Shown: piece after piece, positions 31,337 to 39,252 of the stretch
Numbering within the stretch: position 1 is the first letter of the stretch
Layout: the number at the start of each line of letters is the position of its first letter
Assembly (NCBI RefSeq): GCF_000203915.1
Contig: NC_008385.1
Coordinates: 1-43,581 of the forward strand
Source of the DNA: Burkholderia ambifaria AMMD
Lineage (GTDB): Bacteria > Pseudomonadota > Gammaproteobacteria > Burkholderiales > Burkholderiaceae
Direction: 5' to 3'
Length of the DNA: 43,581 nucleotides
Position numbers and translations under genes: made by a program
Notes under the pieces: model-generated
What the model was told of the DNA's origin: nothing
What the model saw: the letters and a program-made list of their open reading frames with translations, nothing else
The model's database searches: none

Positions 31337-31602
31337 CAGCGCCGGCCCCCGCGAATCGCGTAGGCGCGCAGCACCAGGAAGATGATGTAGAGCGCTGGCA
31401 GTGAGAGCACGAAGGCGATGGGCTTGCCGATCCACGCCGGCAGCGCCCACAGCAGAAGGCCCAAGGCGAAGATCGGGCCGAGGCCCAGCAGAAGCAAATC
31501 GAGCTGGTTCTTGGCCTGTCCTTCCGCCCACTTGCAATAGGCTTGAAGCAACCGGCCGACGCCCAGCGTGTACCGCATCATGAAGGCGTGGAATTTGTCC
31601 AT
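31336..31602 (-). CDS. trbO: TrbO, small membrane protein
   Basis: An 88-residue protein with two hydrophobic segments, about 34-53 and 57-78. It matches TrbO of IncP-1, whose role is unknown and not needed for transfer in RK2. No ribosome site is visible: the KorB operator at 31604-31616 occupies that place. Overlaps trbP by four bases. Confidence 0.87.
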   Translation of the reverse strand: MDKFHAFMMRYTLGVGRLLQAYCKWAEGQAKNQLDLLLLGLGPIFALGLLLWALPAWIGKPIAFVLSLPALYIIFLVLRAYAIRGGRR

Positions 31603-31603
31603 G

Positions 31604-31616
31604 TTTAGCCGCTAAA
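31604..31616. promoter_or_regulatory. KorB operator at the trbO start
   Basis: Perfect TTTAGCCGCTAAA one base upstream of the trbO ATG (minus strand), in the 28-base gap after trbN. Confidence 0.85.
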
Positions 31617-31630
31617 TCGGAAGAGCCGGC

Positions 31631-32266
31631 CTACTCGGCCGACCCCTCGCGTGAAGTGTTGAAAGACACCGTGCGGGGCACGTAGCCGGCCACCGACACG
31701 CTGCGAGCTGCTGCGGCCGCTGGGGCGGCCTGCTGGGGTGCTGGTGCCGGCCTGGCCGCCGGCGTCGCCCGCTGGGCCACCGTCGCGGGCTGGCTGGGCG
31801 TCGAGGGCGTGGCCCCGGCCTTCGTCACGTCAAGCGTGACGAACCGAGCTTCGAGCCAATCGGCCCACTTCGACGCCTTGCGCATCAAGTCGGCCCGGTA
31901 CACCGCGTTGTACTGCGGCGTGCGCGAGTGGTAGTTCGCCGCCTTCGTCCAGAGGTCGCCCTTGTCGTTGCGGATGTGCATCCGCAGCCGCCAGGCGGCC
32001 AGGTCGAACGAGTAGCAGCCGGCAGCCGCCACATCGTTCGCCGTGATGCCGTATCGGGCCAGGTCGCCCAGGTACGCGGTGTTGAACTGCATCGGGCCAA
32101 CGTCATGCGTGCCATTCGAGTTGCGCACCCACTGGCCCGGCTTGCCGCCCTCTTTCTCGGCGACGGCCAACACGATGTTGACCGGCACCTCGTACTTGAC
32201 GGCGGCCGAGATCGAGCAGACGACGCGCTCCTGGAGCTGCGGCGGCAGATCGGCGAAGAACGGCAT
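31631..32266 (-). CDS. trbN: TrbN, lytic transglycosylase
   Basis: A 211-residue peptidoglycan-cleaving enzyme thought to open the wall for the mating channel. The transglycosylase core is residues about 10-140: catalytic Glu in LAVAEKEGGKPG (Glu37 or Glu39), then THDVGPMQFNTAYLG and AANYHSRTPQYN. The last 70 residues are Pro/Ala-rich. No clear signal peptide, as for its RK2 counterpart. It starts 13 bases after trbM. Confidence 0.93.
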   Translation of the reverse strand: MPFFADLPPQLQERVVCSISAAVKYEVPVNIVLAVAEKEGGKPGQWVRNSNGTHDVGPMQFNTAYLGDLARYGITANDVAAAGCYSFDLAAWRLRMHIRNDKGDLWTKAANYHSRTPQYNAVYRADLMRKASKWADWLEARFVTLDVTKAGATPSTPSQPATVAQRATPAARPAPAPQQAAPAAAAARSVSVAGYVPRTVSFNTSREGSAE

Positions 32267-32279
32267 GCCCTCCCCTCCC

Positions 32280-32867
32280 TCAGTTCAGCCAGGACTGACG
32301 GCGGCGCTCTTCGTCCTCGCGCCGGATGCGTTCGTTGTACTCGGCCAAGGCGCGGTCATAGTCGCGCGCTTCGACCCAATACCCGCCCCGCTCTGGCGTC
32401 CCGACATAGCGCGGCAGCGTGCCGCTGCTGGCGAAGTCGGTGTAGGCGTGGCCGGTGTAGGCCCCGCAGTAGTCAGGCAACTGGTTGCTGATGTACGTGC
32501 GCCCATCGTCGTAGCCGCCCGTCCACATCACCAACGTCGAGTTCAGCGACTGCGCGTCGCAACGGCCAGCGCCGCGCGAGATCGCCGACACGAGCGACTG
32601 CATTTCCGGCGTCTGGCTCGCCACCGGGCAAAGCTGGAGGAAGTTCAGGCGGGCGCGGATCGTGTCCGACAGCTTGCGCTTCGTGATGTTGAAGTACCGC
32701 GACAGCGACGGCGTGCATTCGCTCGGGCGCGTGCCCGACGACAGGCACAGGATCGCCTCGCAGGCCAGGCGCGTGTCGCCGGTCAGCACGTCTTGCGCGC
32801 TGGCCGTGCCGGCGGTCGATCCGAGGGCTGCCACGAGGGCGGCCAGGGCAAACAGTTTCTTCTTCAT
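32280..32867 (-). CDS. trbM: TrbM, periplasmic transfer protein
   Basis: A 195-residue exported protein with signal peptide MKKKLFALAALVAALGSTAG (cleavage after ASA, about residue 24) and six or more cysteines in the mature part, suggesting disulfide bonds in the periplasm. It matches IncP-1 TrbM, which is not essential for RK2 transfer; the related proteins are found in other P-type systems. Function unknown. Confidence 0.92.
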   Translation of the reverse strand: MKKKLFALAALVAALGSTAGTASAQDVLTGDTRLACEAILCLSSGTRPSECTPSLSRYFNITKRKLSDTIRARLNFLQLCPVASQTPEMQSLVSAISRGAGRCDAQSLNSTLVMWTGGYDDGRTYISNQLPDYCGAYTGHAYTDFASSGTLPRYVGTPERGGYWVEARDYDRALAEYNERIRREDEERRRQSWLN

Positions 32868-32884
32868 GGTTGGACTCTCCTTGG

Positions 32885-34603
32885 TTACGCAGTTGTGCCG
32901 TCGCGGCCTTGCTCGCGGTTGGCGAACGCAGCTACTTCGGACTCGGGATCGGCATCGGCGGGGCCGCCTGCCAGGCTGTTGTCGCCGAAGCTCGGCGCGG
33001 GCTGCTGGTCGGGCACGTCGATGTTCTCGGCCGTGCCGCTTCCTTGCGCCTTGATCGCGGCGGCGATCTTTCCGCCAGTGGTGTCGGCGATCCGCTCGGC
33101 TGCGGCTTCGCGCAGGCTCGCGGCTTTGGCCTTGGCAACATCGGCGGTTCCCTTCGCCAAGTTCGCGCCGGCGTCGGCGGCGATGCGGCCGGCCGTGCCG
33201 AGGGCCGATGCGGCCGATGCGAGCAAGCCGGGGCCGGTGCTGCCCGGTGCGGCCTGCTGCCCTTGCCCTGCCCCGCCGGCGGGCTTGGGTTCGTTCTTGG
33301 CGGCCTTGTCGGCACTGCTGCCGGTGCTGGCCGTCGAGCTGCTGCCCTGGCCGCCGGCGTCGGCTTTGCCGCCGCCCTTATCGCCGCCCTTCGAGCTGCC
33401 CGAGCTGCTGCCGGTCGAGGGGCTGCCGCCACCCGACGAAGAGCCACCGCCGGAGCTGCCGCTAAAGCCCGCAGCCTGAGCGAAGGGCGTGCTGCCGGTG
33501 CCGGCGTCGCCGCCGCCGCCCGCACCGCCGCCCGAGCTGCCGCCGCCCGAGAAGGCCGACATAACGTCCGTGCCTGCCGACACGTTCTCATTGGCCTTCG
33601 AGAAGGCGGCCATGACGGCAGAGGCACCACCGGCGGCCGAGGCTGCGCCGGCGGCCAGAGCGGCGCCGCCGGTCGCGGCCGCTGCTGCTGCCATGCCTGC
33701 GGCACCCAACGCAGCGCCTGCACCGAACTGGCCGATGCCGGCACCGCCCACGCTCGCGCCGGTGATGATCCCGGCGATGAGCGGCGGAATCTTGTTGACC
33801 AACGCCAAGAGGATGATGACGACGATCAGCATCACGCCCATTTCCTTGAGGCTGATGCCGGCGCTCATGCGCGAGTAGTAGTCATCGAGGAAGGTCTTGC
33901 CGATGCCCACCAGGAGCACCATTGCGAAGAGCTGCGCGGCCACGCCCAGGACGACCTTGTAGTAGTTGATCGCCATGTCGGAAGTCCAGCGCGAACCACC
34001 GAAGCCGAGGAAGAACACGCCGCCGTAGGCGAGCACCCAGCCCGACGCGAGCAGCAGAAGCATATTCACACCGACCAGGGCCAGGATGACCAGGATCGCC
34101 ACGGCCATGAGGATGCCGGCCATGCTGTCCACCGGCGACCACACCGAGGACTGATCCATCACCTTGTCGAAGATCGCAAAGCCCACGTCCACGATGCCCG
34201 AGGGCGACAGAGCATTGCCCAGGCCCGTCGCGTTGCCGGCGAGCTGCCGCAACGACGCATAGATGGACGAGGCGAAGTTAGGGCCGTTGGTCAGCGCCCA
34301 CCAGAAGAAGCCGGTAAAGATCGTGAAGCGGACGAACTCCGCGAAGAACTCGCCAATGTCGGCCTTGCGCAAGGCCATCATGCCGAACGTCCAGACCATC
34401 GAGATCACAACCAGCGTCCAGAAGAGCCAGGTTGCGGCCGTGGTGATGACACCGGCCCAGCCGCTCGCGGCGGCCTGGTAGCGATCCAGCACGCTATCGA
34501 ACACGCCGGCGTTGTCGATGGCCGCGTGGGCATCGACCGCGAAGAACGCCAGCCAGACGAACAGCGGCAGGGCGAGGGTTTTTAGATTGGCTGGCATTCT
34601 CAT
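32885..34603 (-). CDS. trbL: TrbL, inner-membrane channel protein (VirB6-like)
   Basis: A 572-residue polytopic protein, essential for the mating channel in RK2. The N-terminus has a signal-like segment (ALPLFVWLAFFAVDAHA), followed by about six membrane spans up to residue 300. The remaining 250 residues are a low-complexity tail of Gly, Ser, Ala and Lys (for example SSGGGSSSGGGSP). The start at 34603 follows GTGAGG; the reading frame extends further but without a better start. trbK ends 10 bases upstream. Confidence 0.94.
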   Translation of the reverse strand: MRMPANLKTLALPLFVWLAFFAVDAHAAIDNAGVFDSVLDRYQAAASGWAGVITTAATWLFWTLVVISMVWTFGMMALRKADIGEFFAEFVRFTIFTGFFWWALTNGPNFASSIYASLRQLAGNATGLGNALSPSGIVDVGFAIFDKVMDQSSVWSPVDSMAGILMAVAILVILALVGVNMLLLLASGWVLAYGGVFFLGFGGSRWTSDMAINYYKVVLGVAAQLFAMVLLVGIGKTFLDDYYSRMSAGISLKEMGVMLIVVIILLALVNKIPPLIAGIITGASVGGAGIGQFGAGAALGAAGMAAAAAATGGAALAAGAASAAGGASAVMAAFSKANENVSAGTDVMSAFSGGGSSGGGAGGGGDAGTGSTPFAQAAGFSGSSGGGSSSGGGSPSTGSSSGSSKGGDKGGGKADAGGQGSSSTASTGSSADKAAKNEPKPAGGAGQGQQAAPGSTGPGLLASAASALGTAGRIAADAGANLAKGTADVAKAKAASLREAAAERIADTTGGKIAAAIKAQGSGTAENIDVPDQQPAPSFGDNSLAGGPADADPESEVAAFANREQGRDGTTA

Positions 34604-34613
34604 CGTCAGCACC

Positions 34614-34841
34614 TCACCATTCGCGTTTCGGGCTGGGCTTGAAATCCCCACCACGACGCAAGCACAGCGACGAAAAAGCCTGCTGGACGCCCTTGTCCTC
34701 GATCTTGGCGATGTTCTCGGGCTTGCAGTTCTCGTCGTTCACTTCCGGCATGGGGGCCGTGGCCGGCTTGTTGTCGCAGCCGGCGACCAAGGCCGCCACG
34801 AGGGCGGCCGAGGCCAAGGACAGAGCCTTGATTGCTTTCAT
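34614..34841 (-). CDS. trbK: TrbK, entry-exclusion lipoprotein
   Basis: A 75-residue lipoprotein that in RK2 prevents uptake of a related plasmid by the host cell. Signal peptide with lipobox LVAGC; lipid-modified Cys22. The mature part has two further cysteines (ENCKPEN, SSLCLRRGG). It lies between trbJ and trbL as in RK2. Confidence 0.94.
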   Translation of the reverse strand: MKAIKALSLASAALVAALVAGCDNKPATAPMPEVNDENCKPENIAKIEDKGVQQAFSSLCLRRGGDFKPSPKREW

Positions 34842-34850
34842 GAATCCCCC

Positions 34851-35615
34851 TTACCAGGTGCGCGCCGGGCTGGCCCGGTAGCTGCCCTGGCGCAGTTGTG
34901 CGGCCGCTGCCGCCTGCTGGGCTTCCTTGTCGGCGTCGGCCTGCATCTTGGTTGCCATCGCGTTCTGCTGCGCGATCAGCAGGCCACGAATCTGCAAGAG
35001 CTGGTTGGCCTGCTGGCTGGCGAGCTGGTTGGCGTAGCCGATGGCCTGCATTTGGCCCTGCGCGCCCTGCGCTGCCGATTGAAGACGCTGCAACGTCGCT
35101 GCATCGGCCGTGAGATTCGTTTGCTGCCTATCGAGGCCCTTGAACAAGGCATCGTTGGCCTTCTTCTGCGACTCGCTCGCGAGCTGGGCCACATTCCGAA
35201 GTGCTGCGCGTTCCGCGTCGGAGCACCCTGCCGCCGTAAAGCACGGCGAGTTCTTGTAGTAGTTCACGTCCTGGAACTTGCCGATGTAGCTGTCCAGGCT
35301 GCCGAGTTGGGTCTTGTAGTAATCCAGCGTGTTGACCGCGTTCATCAACCCGTTGATGGTCGATTGCGCCTGATCCCAGATATACGCGGCCGGGGCCATC
35401 GTGTTCTGGAGTTGGTTTTGATACTGCTGGAGCTGGGTGCTGTACTGCTCAATTTGCTTGAGCGTCTGGGCCACCGATTCGATGGCCGTCATGATGTTCT
35501 GCGACAGGTTGGTGCCGTCGATGACGGGGATGCCAGCCTGCACAGGTGTGACCGCCAGCGTGCTCGAAACAGCAATGACGAGGGCCAATTTAGCGGCTAA
35601 AAACTTCGGCTTCAT
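34851..35615 (-). CDS. trbJ: TrbJ, periplasmic channel protein (VirB5-like)
   Basis: A 254-residue exported protein, essential for mating-pair formation in RK2. Signal peptide MKPKFLAAKLALVIAVSSTL with cleavage after VQA at about residue 27. The mature protein is helical and rich in Gln and Ala (QTLKQIEQYSTQLQQYQNQL). A KorB operator is embedded in codons 5-9. Ribosome site AGGAG lies upstream. Confidence 0.94.
   Translation of the reverse strand: MKPKFLAAKLALVIAVSSTLAVTPVQAGIPVIDGTNLSQNIMTAIESVAQTLKQIEQYSTQLQQYQNQLQNTMAPAAYIWDQAQSTINGLMNAVNTLDYYKTQLGSLDSYIGKFQDVNYYKNSPCFTAAGCSDAERAALRNVAQLASESQKKANDALFKGLDRQQTNLTADAATLQRLQSAAQGAQGQMQAIGYANQLASQQANQLLQIRGLLIAQQNAMATKMQADADKEAQQAAAAAQLRQGSYRASPARTW
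35589..35601. promoter_or_regulatory. KorB operator in the 5' end of trbJ
   Basis: Perfect TTTAGCGGCTAAA (the same on both strands apart from the central base pair), within the signal-peptide codons of trbJ. Confidence 0.85.
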
Positions 35616-35635
35616 GGTGCTTTTCTCCTATGGCG

Positions 35636-37057
35636 TTAGTAATCGAAGGAACGGTACGGCTTGGAAAACGTCATGTCCTTCGTGACCACGACGTTGAAGC
35701 GATACCCCGGCCGAATTTCCAGCGTCGGCGAAATGCTCAGGTTCTTGGCGATGAGTTGCGCCGTAACCTGGCCGAGCTGCTGGCCGAGGGCTTCGCTTAG
35801 GGCACTGCTGGCGCTCGGTGCGCCATAGGTGTTTGTGGCCTGGTTCTGGCGTTGGCTGTAGGTGATGCCTGCTGTCACGCCGGACATGAGGAAGGCCGAG
35901 CCGAACAGGCGCACATAGTGGTTGTTCACCTGGTCGTGGAAGCCCGCGTATCCCGCGCTGTCCGCGCCTGGCATCGCGCCAATGTCCATCGCCTTGCCAT
36001 CGGGGAACACGATGCGTTGCCACGCAACCAGCACGCGCGCTTGGCCGTAGGCCACGTCGCTCGAATACGAGCCGACGAGGCGCGATCCCTGCGGGATCAA
36101 CAGGTGCTTGCCGGTCGGTGTGTCGTACACGTCCTGCGCGACCTGGGCCATGATTTGGCCCGGCAGATCGGAGTTGATGCCCGAAATGAGCGTGGCCGGC
36201 ACGACGAAGCCCGCGCGCAGCTCGAACGGTGTGCGCGGCGCTTCCGGCTGCGAATCCAGCTTCCAGCGGTCGCCCTGCCCACCTTGGCCGAACTGCGCCA
36301 TGCTGTTGCGCCCGCCGCCGCTGGTCGAGGTTTGCAGGAGCTGCGGCGCACCGCCCGCGCCCATGCCGCCGGCGGCCGGAGCCGCGCCGCCACCACCGAC
36401 GCCCATGCCGCGAATCTGCGCCAGGCGTGCTTGATAGGCGGCGGTCGGATCGTTGCTGCGCTGCGCGTCGATTTGCTGCTGCACCGCTGCGATGCGGTTC
36501 AGCATTTCATCGCGCGTCTGCGGCGTGCCGGTGTAGGTGCTCGGGCCACCCGGCGCGGAGCCGTTGCTACGCGGGGCATCCACGCGCACGGTGGTCTTGG
36601 CCTTCACGGCTTCGCCGAACATCTGCATCTTCGCCATGCGGATGCGCTGGGCCTCGTCGTCGTTCACCGGCTGGCCCGGGTTGCCGGGGTTGGCCGGCGG
36701 GGCCGGCGGCGCGTCCGGGTTGGACGGCCGCGCGATCTCCAGCGGAGCCGACGCCGGGCCGGTCGGCATGTCGGGCACCTTGAGCGGGCTTGCCGGCTCG
36801 ATCAAGCCGCCGGTCTTGTCGCCTGCGATCTCCTTGGCGAACATCGACGTGTTGCCGGCCTTCTCCTTGGGGCCGTCCGCCGGCGCGTTCTGCTTGGCCG
36901 CGCGATCCGCCGCGACCAGGGCCATGACCAGCACGAACGACAGCAGGACGCCGCCGAGGATGTACATGGGCATGTTGTTGACGCGACGGACGCCCGCCTT
37001 CTTGGACACTTCGCCAGGCGAAGCGTCAGGTGCCATCTGATCGGCGTTTTCTGTCAT
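35636..37057 (-). CDS. trbI: TrbI, channel protein (VirB10 family)
   Basis: A 473-residue protein that spans the periplasm and energises the channel. Cytoplasmic residues 1-30, one membrane span about 31-50 (MYILGGVLLSFVLVMALVA), a Pro-rich periplasmic stretch about 80-140, and the C-terminal VirB10/TrbI domain about 285-465 with GSRLVGSYSSDVAYGQARVLVAW and PGADSAGYAGFHDQV. Essential in RK2. Confidence 0.96.
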   Translation of the reverse strand: MTENADQMAPDASPGEVSKKAGVRRVNNMPMYILGGVLLSFVLVMALVAADRAAKQNAPADGPKEKAGNTSMFAKEIAGDKTGGLIEPASPLKVPDMPTGPASAPLEIARPSNPDAPPAPPANPGNPGQPVNDDEAQRIRMAKMQMFGEAVKAKTTVRVDAPRSNGSAPGGPSTYTGTPQTRDEMLNRIAAVQQQIDAQRSNDPTAAYQARLAQIRGMGVGGGGAAPAAGGMGAGGAPQLLQTSTSGGGRNSMAQFGQGGQGDRWKLDSQPEAPRTPFELRAGFVVPATLISGINSDLPGQIMAQVAQDVYDTPTGKHLLIPQGSRLVGSYSSDVAYGQARVLVAWQRIVFPDGKAMDIGAMPGADSAGYAGFHDQVNNHYVRLFGSAFLMSGVTAGITYSQRQNQATNTYGAPSASSALSEALGQQLGQVTAQLIAKNLSISPTLEIRPGYRFNVVVTKDMTFSKPYRSFDY

Positions 37058-37061
37058 GGCG

Positions 37062-37550
37062 TCACTCCTTGCGCACCCAGTACCCGGCCGGCGCGAACGT
37101 GCCGTTTTGCGCCAGGTAAGGGCGGGTGATGGATTGATTGCCGACCATCAAGGTCAGGCGGTACAGGTTCGAGTCGCCAGCCTGGTCGAGCACGTAGCGC
37201 AACGGCAGGCCGCCCGACGCGGCCGTGGTGGCCGGTGCGCTCGCCTGCGATGCCGCCGAGGCCGGGGCCTGCGTGGAAGCGCCGGCCGGGGCGTACTCCA
37301 GGAGGGCATAGCCCTTGTCGCGCAGCGACTTGACGAGCGCCTGGCCGAACGGATCGGGCGTCGGCTGTTGCAGCTCCAGGCGCGTGCGCGCCGGCGCGTA
37401 CAGCGTGGCGAGCTGCTGCACCGCGTCGGTGGCGAGCTTCTGCTGATCGAGCGCGGCCGACTGGACGAAGTTGCCGTACTGGCTGGTGGTTGCGCAGCCG
37501 CCGAGGCCCAGGGCGAGGGCGAGCAGCGCGAGAGAGACGATCTTGCGCAT
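37062..37550 (-). CDS. trbH: TrbH, lipoprotein of the mating channel
   Basis: A 162-residue lipoprotein, probably VirB7-like in position. Signal peptide MRKIVSLALLALALGLGGCA with lipid-modified Cys19. The mature protein is predicted soluble in the periplasm. The ATG at 37550 lies two bases after the trbG stop; a GTG six bases earlier would overlap trbG and is less likely. GGAAG lies just upstream. Confidence 0.92.
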   Translation of the reverse strand: MRKIVSLALLALALGLGGCATTSQYGNFVQSAALDQQKLATDAVQQLATLYAPARTRLELQQPTPDPFGQALVKSLRDKGYALLEYAPAGASTQAPASAASQASAPATTAASGGLPLRYVLDQAGDSNLYRLTLMVGNQSITRPYLAQNGTFAPAGYWVRKE

Positions 37551-37552
37551 GG

Positions 37553-38452
37553 TCACTTCCTCCGGCTGATGGTCACGCGGTCTTGGCTACTGCCAACACC
37601 GGCAATCAGGATCGCGCGGTCAAACACCGTGTCCACGATGTAGCGATTGCCCTGCACGCGGTAATTGACCAGCACCGTTTCGTCGTCGGTGAACAAGCCG
37701 CCCTCTTTGCGCACGACCAGGAGCGTCGGCGCTTCGGTCTGCTGCATCGTGCCGGGCATTTCGATGATGGTCTTGCGGCCATCGTTGTAGACGCGCACAG
37801 GCTTCCAGCTCGCCGACCCGGACAGCTCATAGTCGAACGAGAGATCGCCCAGGTACTCGCCCGTCGCCGGCAGGGTGTTGTCGGTGCGTTCCTGCTTCTC
37901 GCGGCGCTGGATCGCGTCCCACTTGGCTTGCGCTTCCTCGGGGTACGTGAACGAGACTTGCGGCATGTACTCGGTGCGATGCGAGCGCAGGCGGAAGTGG
38001 TAGCTGCGGCGGTTCGTGGTCACAACCAGGCTGGTTTCGAGGCCCACGTCCATCGGCTTGATGATGAGGTGCTGAACCTCGGTCGCGCCGCTGCCGGTGA
38101 TGGCCGGTTCCACCGTCCACCTGGCCGTGTCGCCCAGGTTGATCGAGTTCACTTGTTCGCCGGGCTGCAAGGCCACGTCGCACACCTGGAGCACCGCGCA
38201 AACGATGCTCGGCTGCTGCGCGCCGTACACGAACTTGATGGCACCGCCCGAGCCGGCCACCGGCTTGATGCCGGTCGCCGACCCCGCTTCCCACCGTTTG
38301 GCGATGGCGAGCGCCGCGCGCTCTTGAGCGGTCAGCGTCGGGTTGGTCTTGTTGAAATACTTGTCGGCAATGTCGTCGCCAGGGGCGGCCAGAGCCAGGG
38401 AGGGCACCGCCACAGCAGCGCCCACGATCAAAGCGGAGAGGGTTTTCTTCAT
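37553..38452 (-). CDS. trbG: TrbG, outer-membrane channel protein (VirB9 family)
   Basis: A 299-residue protein of the VirB9/TrbG family that forms part of the outer-membrane core. Signal peptide MKKTLSALIVGAAVAVPSLA with cleavage after ALA at about residue 22. The conserved central pattern AVLQVCDVALQPGEQVNSINLG and the C-terminal beta domain are visible. The start at 38452 agrees with RK2 TrbG length (about 297); an ATG at 38473 overlapping the trbF stop is an alternative. Confidence 0.94.
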   Translation of the reverse strand: MKKTLSALIVGAAVAVPSLALAAPGDDIADKYFNKTNPTLTAQERAALAIAKRWEAGSATGIKPVAGSGGAIKFVYGAQQPSIVCAVLQVCDVALQPGEQVNSINLGDTARWTVEPAITGSGATEVQHLIIKPMDVGLETSLVVTTNRRSYHFRLRSHRTEYMPQVSFTYPEEAQAKWDAIQRREKQERTDNTLPATGEYLGDLSFDYELSGSASWKPVRVYNDGRKTIIEMPGTMQQTEAPTLLVVRKEGGLFTDDETVLVNYRVQGNRYIVDTVFDRAILIAGVGSSQDRVTISRRK

Positions 38453-38469
38453 GGTGGATGACCTCGAAT

Positions 38470-39252
38470 TCATTGGATGCGGGACCAGGAGTAATCACGC
38501 ACGTAGATGCTCAACGGGTTGTTCCGCAGTTGCTCATCGGTGGTGTTGGGCGTGACCTCGGCGATGTAGGTAGTCACGAGCGCGCGCCAGGTGACGGGCT
38601 GACCTTTCAGCGTGCCTTGGCGGTCGCGCGTGGTTTCCACCCACTCGACTTGCCAGGTGTCGGGCGTTTGCGGGATGACGGTCTTGATCTCGACGCTGAC
38701 CATTTCCTTCTCGGCGCGCTTGAACGGGCTGGAATCGGGCGTGCCGTTCAACCACTCGTTCATCTTTGGCGTCGCCGGATCGTTGGGGGCGAGCATCGAG
38801 TACGCCTTGAACACGCACTTGCGCTGCAAGGCCACGTCAGGCGACACCATGCGCGCGCAGCTCATCCAGTCCGCAACGGCGGCGTGGATGACACGCGGAT
38901 CGGCCTTCCCTGCGGCCTGCACCGGGCCGGCGGCCACCGTCTGGCCCAGCTTGTCCACCTCGACCACGTAGGGGATGAACTTCGACTGGCTGCCGATGTG
39001 GATCACGCCACCCACGCCGGCCAGCGCGATCAACAGCGACAGGATGCCGATCACCTGCCAGGTTTGGCGCTGCGAGACGACGCCGCCCACGTGATCGTTC
39101 CAGGTGCGGCGCGCGGCCAGGTAGGGGTTCTCGGCCTCGCCCGCACGGCGGCCGCCGGCGAGCGGTTCCTTCGAGCGGCGCGGATCGCGCGGCTCGGCGG
39201 AGTTGGCGGGCTTCTTGAAGATCAAGCCCTTGAGGGTGTCGGCGATGCTCAT
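38470..39252 (-). CDS. trbF: TrbF, inner-membrane channel protein (VirB8 family)
   Basis: A 260-residue bitopic protein: cytoplasmic N-terminus of about 60 residues, one membrane span about 62-80 (VIGILSLLIALAGVGGVIHI), and a periplasmic VirB8-like domain (residues about 95-255). The length equals RK2 TrbF. The ATG at 39252 overlaps the trbE stop (ATGA), which decides the start. Essential in RK2. Confidence 0.95.
   Translation of the reverse strand: MSIADTLKGLIFKKPANSAEPRDPRRSKEPLAGGRRAGEAENPYLAARRTWNDHVGGVVSQRQTWQVIGILSLLIALAGVGGVIHIGSQSKFIPYVVEVDKLGQTVAAGPVQAAGKADPRVIHAAVADWMSCARMVSPDVALQRKCVFKAYSMLAPNDPATPKMNEWLNGTPDSSPFKRAEKEMVSVEIKTVIPQTPDTWQVEWVETTRDRQGTLKGQPVTWRALVTTYIAEVTPNTTDEQLRNNPLSIYVRDYSWSRIQ

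Noticed and set aside
33450..33470. KorB operator in trbL (TGCCGCTAAAGC)
   Set aside because: Lacks the TTTAG half; a single half site is expected by chance.
35852..37129. A 425-codon open frame on the plus strand opposite trbI
   Set aside because: Shadow of trbI; the product is Arg/Ala/His-rich with no recognisable domain.
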